Source of the DNA: Halocafeteria seosinensis
Taxonomy: Eukaryota; Sar; Bigyra; Bicosoecida
DNA: 30,614 nt
Direction: 5' to 3'
Assembly (NCBI GenBank): GCA_001687465.1
Contig: LVLI01000659.1
Location: 1 to 30,614 of the forward strand
Positions within the stretch are counted from its first letter, which is position 1. Each line of letters begins with the position of its first letter. The notes beneath the pieces are model-generated. The model did no database searches. It was not told where the DNA came from and saw only the letters and a list, made by a program, of their open reading frames with translations. Below are positions 10,901 through 19,787 of the stretch, in pieces. The translations under genes were made by a program, and so were the position numbers.

Positions 10901-13900
10901 AATTTCTGGCTTGTGCGAGCAAGTACGTGCGTATTACAGTCAAACATTTAATAACGCAGTGGCGGAGAGTGAGCTTGCACTTGCTGAAGAGTTAGGTGCC
11001 ATAAATTCGTTTAGCCGCTATGCACATGAAGCTATTGACAAGAAGGTTCGTCTTCCGTTTGCTCTATGCTTTACAAAGCCGTATCCTGGGTTGCATTTGG
11101 CCCGATCGCTCTACTCTAAACGCTCTTTGCTTTCCAAGTACCCTGATTTTGTTACGGTCTACCTCAAAACGCACTTTGAGATAGATCTTGGCAATCGGAC
11201 TCTTCCCAAACCTTTGGAAGATCCTCCTCTTCCTGCGGTAGAGCATGACTCTGATGAGCTTAAGATACGCCCATCTACCAATCAGTTAATGCAGCTAGCG
11301 GGAAAATTGCGAAGCTGCAGTATCGTAAATTCTGGCAAGGGGCTCTCATATTCTTTAGAAGCTGACACCGATGAAGCGTCAACGAAGAAGAAAGGGAAAG
11401 GTCCTAAGAACGAAAAAAGTTCATCCAAAACGGAGAACTCTGAGGCTGCATCGAAGCCGAGATTCCTGCAGAACGAAGTTCTCGAAGCAGCTCGGAGCTT
11501 AGGTCAACCATGGCCAGATGTGGGGCCTGCCGGGCCCTTTTATGGGAGAACTTTTGGGGAGAACGAGTTGTACAATAAGCTATTCGATTTACCTCCTAGC
11601 TCTACGGAAACCGAGGGTGACCAAATACCAGAGCAACCTGTTAAGTCCTCCGATGCAAAGTCCAAGGGAAGCAAGGGTAACAAAAAGCCCCAGGGCGGCG
11701 TGGATAAGAGACCTGAGGATGATGCCCTTGCAAGCCTTCTTTCCGCTGAACTGGCAAGGCAAGCTGATGAATTAATACCTGCCGGATATGGGATTCCTAA
11801 AGAGGATTTCATACGAGTCCTTAGGGATTGTTCTGAAGAACAGATCCTTCCAGACTCCTGGAACGAAGTCACAGACGAAGGCTTAGAGAGGTTGGCCCAG
11901 CTGTTTCGGATAGATATCGAAAGCTTTCACCCCATTGAAAAACATGAAATTACAGAACCAGTTGTTAACTTCCAAAAGCGTGTGGAATACTCCCAATGGC
12001 AGGAGGAAGAGGTCATTCGACAACTTCGGGAAGCCGAGAAGCGAGAAGAGGAGATGGAACAGCAGGAGGCGGAGCGGCTTGGGATTCCCATTAATGAGGT
12101 CCGACGCCGGCAAGGGAAAGCCACCGGTGATGATGCCATCGACTTATCTCAATTTTTTCAGCAGTCGCGCCCATGGCTTTCCCAAAGTAACATCGAGCAA
12201 GGGGGAGACTCGCTGGAGGATGTAGTAGAAGTTAACAGTGAAGAAGACGTTCCAATATCGGAGATAGAGCCGTACTACTACTCTGGAATTTTTGCCCAGC
12301 TATGTCCCGGTCCTTTGACATGGAAGATGCGGTATGAAGATTCGAAAAGAATGGAGAGGATAACAAAGAACGTCCACTACCACCCTCTGTGGCACTTAGC
12401 CCACAGTCCACTGTCTAGTACTCCTCCTTGGCTGGACGATACGAAGGTGCCTGTTCGTTACAACACCGAAAGCTTCGAGGTCTCTGGCCAGTCTGCCTTA
12501 AATGATATTGCCACCTTAGACATGAACGATACCTCTTGTCACAGCTACGGGTGTCGTTGGAACTCACAAGTGGTAAAACAGGTTGTCTACCGCGTTGCTC
12601 CGGGTGAAGACGTACCGGACGAGGGTGCAACCAGTGCTGTGCAAACAGAACCTGCAGAAACGACGGATGCACAAGAGGGCCATTTCAGAAAACTGTATCC
12701 TTATGCGGACATAGAGACCTTAGTAGACTGGAGAAAGTTCATCGTCTTCCTTTTGGTCGTAGGACCAACTCCCAAGGTTTTGAAGCAAATATTGAACCGT
12801 CATGTCCCCGCAGAAGGGGGGTTGCAACTCAGGCGTTCTTTCAAGAAAACCAGAGCCACAGGTTTACCGTTTATGTTGCCTTTGGAGCACGCATATAAGT
12901 CCGATGGGGAGGTTGAACGCCTCTACTCGGTCCCTGACGTGAGTGATTTTGCTACAGTCGTCGGAACAGCTTGGGGATGCGGTAGATGGCCTCAGCCGGA
13001 GGAGTTGGAAGAGCTGTGTGAAGCTGTGAACTCTGAGAAAAAGCAGGAGCATGAGAATAATGAAGATGTCGATGAGACTTCATCGCCTCGTGCTTTTTCC
13101 TTCGAACGAATCACCGACAACTCGAATGAAAACGCAGAAGCCGATGGGCGTATCTCCGAGGAAGATGCACTACAACAGCAATTTTCTTCCTTCCAAGATG
13201 AGTCATGGTTGCGGTATCTCAGCAAGTGTCTTTGTTCCTGGCAGAATCCTGCCTCGTGTGATGCGCCCTCGAGGCAGTCGGCTAGCATGAGGTTTCTCAT
13301 GAAGCTGTGTGAACAATTCGCTCCTTGGTTCGCTAACCAGAATATTACCTCAAAAACGGACACAGAAATTAACGTCGATAAAGATCGAGGCATGTATCGG
13401 ACACCCAATGAATATGGCCGAATGGCTGAACTCTTTGAAAACTGCTGTAGTCATCTTCGTCGGCAGGGACATGATCCTGATGAACACAGTTCTTGGCATC
13501 ACCTCCTCTCTGGCCACGTGACGCTTGGGAGCATTATTTATTCTGACTTCTATCAAAAGTCGAACCGTAACCGGGAACTAGAAGAGGAGGAATACCAGCA
13601 GTATGCTGAGCTTGCTGATCGTAATGTCTACAGTTCTGTTAGTTTCGGGGATGCCCAGATAGCTTCAATTTTGTTCTTGTACTTAACAGACATTCAAGAA
13701 GTTGCTCGGTGGGATTGGATTGAGCACATTCTTAAAGAAAAACAATCGGTTTCTCAGCACCGACTGGATGGATTTCTTAGCGGGAAGTTGAACGAGGTAC
13801 TTGCAGAACCGGATGCTAAAATTCTGAATGATTTATTTGGTTGGCTTCTTCGGGTACGTAGACTTGGAGCCGCGAAAGCTAGAGCACAAAAGGTGAGACG

Positions 13901-14015
13901 TCGTCGACGTAGAGATGAACAGAAGAACATGCAATTAGAGGACCAACTGGCTGAAAAGCTCCGAGAGTCTGATTCTGATCCGAAAAAGAAGAAAAAGAAG
14001 GGATCGAAGAAGTAG
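4953..14015 (+). CDS. SPEF2/CPC1-like central-pair (C1b projection) protein, 2974 aa
   Basis: SPEF2 (KPL2; CPC1 in Chlamydomonas) is a structural protein of the axonemal central apparatus. Three exons: 4953-5138, 5216-5565, 5627-14015; introns 77 and 61 nt (a TAG acceptor at 5637-5638 would make the second 73 nt and also keeps frame). The start MSHLLARWLLEE was chosen because it opens the calponin-homology-type domain (residues about 1-110, with HNFSRIEPVLRRLGIKFD). Coiled, Arg/Gln-rich helices follow. An adenylate-kinase-like domain lies near 800-970: P-loop-like GPPGFGTTKY and GWILDNFPQSIKEAE. Both motifs are degenerate (the P-loop Lys is Thr; DGFPR is DNFPQ), so catalysis is doubtful. Seven Lys/Gly/Ser-rich linkers occur near residues 630, 1565, 1763, 1883, 2097, 2190 and at the C-terminus. 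The protein is far longer than human SPEF2 (about 1800 aa), and the last exon is 8.4 kb without an intron. Confidence 0.9.
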
Positions 14016-14097
14016 CTACCCCAAGATTCTGGAATAACTGGTAGAGGAAGGTTACCGCTCAATATACAACTCGCGCGTATTAATGATGTTGCCCATT

Positions 14098-14120
14098 GGG
14101 TGTTTTCTAGGAAAACACCC
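14098..14120. repeat. Perfect short-loop hairpin in a convergent 3' region
   Basis: GGGTGTTTTC (14098-14107) pairs exactly with GAAAACACCC (14111-14120) across a TAG loop. It lies 83 nt past the SPEF2-like stop and 126 nt past the phosphatase stop, so it would be in both 3' untranslated regions if they overlap. It may act in 3'-end formation or mRNA stability; the role is unknown. Confidence 0.85.
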
Positions 14121-14245
14121 CATTGCTACTTAATTGATATACCACGGTACTACGCCGTCTCTCAAGGTGAGGGTGCGCTCGATTCGTTCGCACAACTGGA
14201 AACATCCAACTAGCTAACGATAGTTCTTCAGTGGGCACAATAGAT

Positions 14246-16515
14246 CTAAACACCAGTTCTCTTGATTTTCACATAGTCCGCTACAGCTCTGGTTCCAGCG
14301 TCCACATATTCCCAAAGCAGTTCACTGGGGGAGACAGCAGAGAGGCGACCGTACCCGTACCCTTGGGCCTGTGCAAGAATGTTAAGATTTCTAGAGGAAA
14401 CATGTCAACCTTTTCAATAGTCATTAAATGAAGTACATACCTGATGAGCACACCAACTCTTCTTAGCCTTCAGAATTTTCTCCTTATACCTTCCCCCGGC
14501 GTTGCCTATAATAACATGGACCTGTGGTGAAATTTCAGTTCCGGGTTAATTTCTTCTGCATTTAGATAACTCAAGCAACTTACAGTGTGATTCGGATCCG
14601 TGTACTGATGGAAGGCTTGCTTTCCTTCAAACGCATCCTTATAAACAGGCCAACTCCTTTCGTAGGCATGTATATCCCCAGCAAAATACATATCTACGTT
14701 GTACCTGGATATCGCAAAGTACATTGTTCCCCCTGTAATTAAGGCCCCATCCATAGCGAATTGGAGGGAACATACTTTTTCAGCAATTGTTCAATGCCAT
14801 ATTTTCCGTTACGAACGGGATTTGGCCTATGTTCGCATTCTTTGTGCCCCTGTGAGCCGATTGGGGAGGTTGCTCAATGCTTGACACAAGTTCATGCAGC
14901 AATACTGAGTGCACTTTACGGACATAGGAGCAATAAATCGGACGATGTCCTACAACCACGACAAATGGTATTTTCTTCCGATTCTCTGGAATGGAAGCCT
15001 GTAAGTGTGCTGCAGGTGAGAGCTCGAAGTTAATCCTGAAAAGTCCTACAATTCAACGTACCTTCTGTAAGTCCGCTTCCATCCAGCGGTATTGCCCAAG
15101 CACATCGTTTTGTTTCCCCGTGTGATAAACCTTAATCCGTAGTAGGTAAGCGAAAAGCATCGAACGAATATGTCAAACATATACTGATCAAACAGGAAAG
15201 CTTTGCTAATTTTGCTTACGTACTTCCGTGGAAATCATAGTTACATGGATACCGCCAAAATCAAATGAGTGCCACTGGTTGCCGGTGCGCCCGTTCTCGT
15301 TGTGCGGCATGGTAAATCGATCCCGAATGTGCTTCAACGAACTGAAGTACGTAGACCTCTCGAACTCATGTGGACACAATAAACGAAATAGATATGGGTA
15401 TGTAGAATTACTCACTCATGATTACCGGGAATAACATGGTATGGAACTTTCGAGGTTATGGGTTCGACGCCCTTCAAAAAAGTATCTCCCAGCCTGTGGA
15501 GCATATACTGCAAACCAAAACTAATTGCAAACCGTTTCCAGAGTCATTTTCCTTCTCTGATTCACGTTTGGTTTTCTTACGGCCATGTCCCCTGCATGAA
15601 CTGCCAGTTTGAACTTGTCTTCCCTGGCATCTGCTATGAGCGGCTCTCGCGATACTCCGTTAGAAACCCCTAGATCTCCAAATATAGCCATAGGTAGCTG
15701 CATAGAAAAAAAGGCGGTAGTTTCCATATTCCAGAGTGGTATCGCCGATAAGACGCAGAAACTTACTGACAACTGGTTGGGCTCGTAGACGCGAAACGGC
15801 TTGGCCGGCGACTTTGCATCTTGGTTGACCACCGAATAGTATAAGGGGACATTGGTCTCTAAATTACTTATGTGTACTCTGTGAACGTAAAAACCTCCCA
15901 CTTTTATACTGTCAAGTGCTCGGCCTCGGAAGGTTCGAGCATTCTCCTCTGGCTCATCAGCTCTCCAGACTTCGACGCTTGAGCTATTGGAAGGCCAGGA
16001 GGTACACCAAGTTATATACAAGCTCGGAGCTTGCGCCGCCTCCCCCAAACTGCGAGTTATACGTTGTATCCTCCAAATACCATGAATCAAGACCTAAATC
16101 GGCGAGCAGCTTACCTGAGTCGAATTTGAGTTTGGTCACCTCTACGCGGTTGCTGTGGCGTCTTCCAAGTCCTTTTCAGGTCCTCCTTTAGTCCATCACT
16201 TCCGGCCTCATTTCCGGTAGATGAATGCTCTTCGGTACCTGTGGGTGGATGAGGGGGATACTTCCCATACGTAGTACCCTGTTCCACATCTGTTGTTGTG
16301 GGCTCCTCGTTCAAGTCTCCTGACGTGGTGACCTCTTGCTTCACTGTATTCGAAAAATGGCTCTCGTGGTTCTGATGCAGTAGGGCAAGGAGGGCCAGAA
16401 GAGCTATGGACCCTATCCCAAACAGTATACTAGCACTTCGTCTTCCTGGAGCACCTCCATTCCTGATGGGCTGCTGCATTCTCCTTCCACTGCTGCTCGT
16501 TCGTGACGGGGCCAT
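14246..16515 (-). CDS. Membrane-anchored purple acid phosphatase (metallophosphoesterase), 522 aa
   Basis: Purple acid phosphatases hydrolyse phosphate esters with a dinuclear metal centre, usually in secretory or vacuolar compartments. Eleven exons: 16515-16115, 16049-15767, 15697-15581, 15507-15416, 15356-15224, 15130-15062, 14998-14924, 14849-14776, 14704-14584, 14521-14441, 14368-14246; introns 59-93 nt. A signal-anchor helix (ASILFGIGSIALLALLALL, about 28-46) follows a basic N-terminus, then a Thr/Ser/Glu-rich stalk. The fibronectin-like N-terminal domain begins at IRLSLGEA. Metal-site motifs in order: FGDLG (D236), GDMAY (D265, Y268), GNHE (N296), GHRPIYC (H382), GDIHAYER (D425, H427), then GNAGG. 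In most of the family the last motif is GHxH, so D425 replaces a histidine ligand. The join between the exons at 14998-14924 and 14849-14776 is the weakest (GTCCGT donor; a GTAAAG donor at 14919 with another acceptor is possible). The nearest gene downstream is convergent. Confidence 0.92.
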
Positions 16516-17176
16516 GCCCAGTGCTACGTCTACCCTCTAGTCCACATAGTGCGTAGGGCACTACGTCTTCTATCTACTCTTCGACATGACAAGCCGAATG
16601 GTGCCACAATTTGCTCGATATGTGGCGATGAATTCCCGTGGAGGGTTTCAAGGTGAAGTCGCACGGTGTTCGCAACTTACCAGAGCAGAGAATCTGACAG
16701 AGATACGAACAGCGTGGCGTGACCTGGAAGAAGCTATTGTAGAGCCAGCAGTGTTCCATGAGACCAGTGGTGAGAATGACATAGGTACGGCCACCGTTTG
16801 ACAGATTAAGTGCTTCTATTCAAGAATACCACCATACATACACACCAAGAAGTTTCCTGCGACCGCAGTGCTGCGGCATGCGGATTCCTGGCCCATGTCC
16901 TGTTTCTCAGAGCACAGAAAAACAGCAAACGCCGCCAAAGCTTTGTTTAACTACCCCTCAAGAAAAGAAGCAAAGATCAGCTTTGTCGATGATTACCCGG
17001 GCATCCTGTTAATTCACTGCTGTTTGTTTTGTTTCCGGTGGTAGCGCCCACCTTAACGACCGATGAACGAACACACAGTGGTTGACTGTAACTCGTGGGC
17101 CCAATTTTGGTAAAGTTGTTGGTTAATTTATTAGAACGATTTCAGCTGCATTGCCCAAGAAGCTTGGAGACGGAGG
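16516..17176. other. Intergenic region between the phosphatase and the beta-helix/kinase-like gene
   Basis: This 661-nt region should contain the promoters of both flanking genes, which point away from each other. Apart from the doubtful small frame at 16586-16801 I see no gene, RNA or repeat in it. Confidence 0.5.
16586..16801 (+). CDS. Doubtful small ORF, possibly the first exon of a short gene
   Basis: The frame starts MTSRMVPQFARYVAMNSRG and has 71 codons before TGA. The N-terminus is basic, hydrophobic and free of acidic residues at first, like a mitochondrial presequence; a helical stretch ENLTEIRTAWRDLEEAI follows. A GTGAG donor-like site near 16772 could join it to another open frame around 16830-16985, so the true gene may be longer. 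I recognise no family, and the frame could be chance. Confidence 0.3.
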   Translation: MTSRMVPQFARYVAMNSRGGFQGEVARCSQLTRAENLTEIRTAWRDLEEAIVEPAVFHETSGENDIGTATV

Positions 17177-19411
17177 ATGGCTCGCCTAGGAGTACTGCAG
17201 AGTGCAAGTCTGGTTAGTCTTGGCTTTTTCTTCATCGCTTCTCATATAGTGACGCGGTGGAAGGGACCCAAATTACCACCCATCGTAGCTTCAGAGCCTA
17301 ACAATTTGGCCAGAAGTCCGGACGAGGACGAAGAAGTTGTCCAAAATGGGGGATACCAATCGCTAAACACTGACACAATGGCCCTAGATTTTAAGCACGT
17401 TTCACCGGATGAAGGATTCTCCACTGACCAAGCTGAGTCTTTTGTTAAAAAGGCTAAATTTCATGTGATTGTTCATAGAAAAGGGGTTCCAATAATTTAT
17501 CAGGGATACAACACTCCGATATGCCTCTACGGTCCGGAAGTGTCTACAAGGGTGCTCGTGCGGGCGCGTGATTTTGCTTCATCAGAGAGTTCGATGGAAT
17601 ACATTGTTCCAGTGGTGAATGGTGCTGGTTGTTTCACGCTAGGCGGCTCGCTACCAGCAACGGTGACAAAGATCGTGCTAGAACTATGCTCTTTTCCCTC
17701 AAATTGCGGCCTCCGAGCGTGGAAGTTGCAACAAGAATTCAAAGTGTCTCCCTTACAGTGTGACAATACGTTACATGCAGCCAAGTCCAGGCATTCGAAG
17801 CGACAAGCTTCTTTCTCAATAACATGTATTGAAGGTGACCTTATTCTTAATGGAAGGTCGATCAACCTAGGGGAAGGGTCAATTCTTGCCATTAAATCAG
17901 GCTCTCGATTGCAACTGAAGAACTCAATAGTCAATATGATAGGCACTGGGGAGGACCCTGGTGTCATCCTAACCTCCTCGGATAAAATGCCTGATAACAG
18001 TCTGATCCATGTGGGGAAAGACTCATTTTTTCTGTTATTCAATGCTTGGGGATCTCAGTCCTTCCCGGCTTCCCACAGCGGAAGCGCTGCGTTCATTTCG
18101 GTTGATCAGGGCGGTTTGTCATGGATCCATGGAGGCATCCTTAGTGGAGGCCAACTACTTAGTGGAAAACACAGCCGGTTACACGTTTCCAATGCGATAC
18201 TTCAGAGTGCAGGTAGTGTGGACTCTAGGGTAATATCGATGGATCATTGTTCTCTATGGTCCGAATTCAATATTCTAATCGATTACATACCGATTGAACA
18301 ACCCATTGGAACGCAAGCCGCTAAGCCTTTTCTTTATGGGAACAGCACTTTCTTAAATATTTTCGAAGTATATATAGCATCTTCGGTGATATTTTCTCCA
18401 AGAAGAATACCACTCTTCTTCGAAAATGCGAGGCAAACTAGCGTTGCTCACTGTAACATTACCGCACCAGCTGGGATGTCCGCTATTGAGCTGGGAGGTA
18501 ACAGTGTCGTAAATGTTCGAAGCGAACGTTCTACGTTGATTGCTGACACGACTAATACATCAGTACATGAAACGGGTCACTGGAGAACTTACTCAACTCC
18601 TAAGGGAGAGTCCAGCGTCCCCGTATTCAACAGCCTGAACCGACCGAAAATAATCGAGCCCAAGAACAATGGGAAGTCGCTCCAAGGAATCAACATCTTC
18701 GGAAGATGGCTGAAGTGTCCCCACCTCGCCAACAGCTTGGCAAAAGGTTATTCCCATGCTGTATACAATGTAACGGTAAATCGGAACAACCTGCTACTAC
18801 GCAAACTCTATCGGTTTAGGGCCTCCAGGATGATCACGAGTTCCACGGACAATTTCCAGGAACGCCTAAAGAGAGCGAGCAGACTCTCGGTACGGTTTTC
18901 CCGTATAGCGCGGGTCGAAGGGTATTGTAAAGAAGGTCCAACAGGTGAGATCAACGATTTACTGGAAAATACGGGTGGCAGAGACTATAAGGACCTACGG
19001 AGGCGAGGTACTTTCAGCCGGTTATCTGAGCAAGCCGTGGTACGTATGCAAGTGGATATCTTGTATGCTGTAGCTTACATGCATCTTGCATGTCCACTTG
19101 GCCCTATACGCCACGATGATCTTTATAACAAAGGAAAGAATCGGTTCAGCAATATTCAGATTATTCAATCAGAGGATGGTGATGCAGGCTCAAAACTAAT
19201 TGATGCTGACACGCTTAAATATAATGCTTCTTCACGGGAGACATGGGAGGTGTGCTTAGGAATGAAAGAAATGATGAGGACATTGAATCCTGAAGAAAAC
19301 TCAACGCTCTGCAAGAAATTTCCACGACATTGTTCAGTGGTAGAGCAGTGCTTGAAAAAACCTGATATACGCAGCATTGTGGCAGAGTGGTTGACTTCTC
19401 TAGCAGGATAA
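17177..19411 (+). CDS. Type II membrane protein with beta-helix-like and protein-kinase-like regions, 744 aa
   Basis: I do not recognise the whole protein. A signal-anchor helix (SLVSLGFFFIASHIV, about 12-26) is followed by an acidic linker, so the body is probably luminal or extracellular. Residues about 215-480 show short, regular beta-strand repeats rich in Gly, Ser and Asn (for example DLILNGRSINLGEGSILAIK), the pattern of a right-handed parallel beta-helix. Residues about 515-744 resemble a protein kinase: a glycine-loop-like GYSHAVYNVTV, a possible ATP-site Lys (LLLRK, K543), helix DILYAVAYMH, then RHDDL (645-649, HxD in place of HRD), FSNIQI, LIDADTL (676-678, DAD in place of DFG) and a C-terminal SIVAEWL helix. 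With HxD present but DFG altered, it may be a divergent secretory-pathway kinase or a pseudokinase. It is intronless although its neighbour has ten introns. ATG 17177 is the first in frame. Confidence 0.8.
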   Translation: MARLGVLQSASLVSLGFFFIASHIVTRWKGPKLPPIVASEPNNLARSPDEDEEVVQNGGYQSLNTDTMALDFKHVSPDEGFSTDQAESFVKKAKFHVIVHRKGVPIIYQGYNTPICLYGPEVSTRVLVRARDFASSESSMEYIVPVVNGAGCFTLGGSLPATVTKIVLELCSFPSNCGLRAWKLQQEFKVSPLQCDNTLHAAKSRHSKRQASFSITCIEGDLILNGRSINLGEGSILAIKSGSRLQLKNSIVNMIGTGEDPGVILTSSDKMPDNSLIHVGKDSFFLLFNAWGSQSFPASHSGSAAFISVDQGGLSWIHGGILSGGQLLSGKHSRLHVSNAILQSAGSVDSRVISMDHCSLWSEFNILIDYIPIEQPIGTQAAKPFLYGNSTFLNIFEVYIASSVIFSPRRIPLFFENARQTSVAHCNITAPAGMSAIELGGNSVVNVRSERSTLIADTTNTSVHETGHWRTYSTPKGESSVPVFNSLNRPKIIEPKNNGKSLQGINIFGRWLKCPHLANSLAKGYSHAVYNVTVNRNNLLLRKLYRFRASRMITSSTDNFQERLKRASRLSVRFSRIARVEGYCKEGPTGEINDLLENTGGRDYKDLRRRGTFSRLSEQAVVRMQVDILYAVAYMHLACPLGPIRHDDLYNKGKNRFSNIQIIQSEDGDAGSKLIDADTLKYNASSRETWEVCLGMKEMMRTLNPEENSTLCKKFPRHCSVVEQCLKKPDIRSIVAEWLTSLAG

Positions 19412-19787
19412 CTACGGCACTTCACCACTTGGAAGAAAGCTTCTGGATCCAGAATCGTGCGATATAACGAGACTTGGTAACCATATGCCCCGCGCCACGT
19501 ATACGTATTCGCTAACGCTGAGTTGAGAGCGTCCTAAGCTAAGGTCACAGATGTTGACGCGTCAATTGCCAAGGTGAACATGCTGTTCGCAACAACCAAG
19601 CGAATTCCTACTGTGCCGTCGCCCAACCGATTTGCTCCTAGTCTACATGCAGTGCAGGAGAGTATGTGGCAAGCACCTACTCAAAGTACCCGTACTCACA
19701 CACACACACAACGTATACACCACCTGTACATTCTAATTGTTCAACTGGGCAAACATGAACTGTAGTGTGCGTATTAACACAGGATGC
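19412..19787. other. Convergent 3' intergenic region with a short CA repeat
   Basis: This 376-nt region lies between two genes that converge. It contains seven CA dinucleotides at 19697-19710 and nothing else I can support. A 63-codon plus frame through the repeat has no gene-like features. Confidence 0.5.
19697..19710. repeat. Dinucleotide (CA)7 microsatellite
   Basis: Seven perfect CA units in the convergent 3' region. Confidence 0.9.

Noticed and set aside
5756-14062. Many minus-strand frames of 60-198 codons inside the SPEF2-like gene
   Set aside because: They overlap a continuous, family-supported reading frame and share no family features; they are shadow frames.
15455-15480. GGTTCGA-type word that resembles a tRNA T-arm
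   Set aside because: No anticodon or acceptor arms fit, and the bases are inside a phosphatase exon.
19574-19765. 63-codon plus frame through the CA repeat
   Set aside because: It is low complexity, in a convergent 3' region, and shows no family features.
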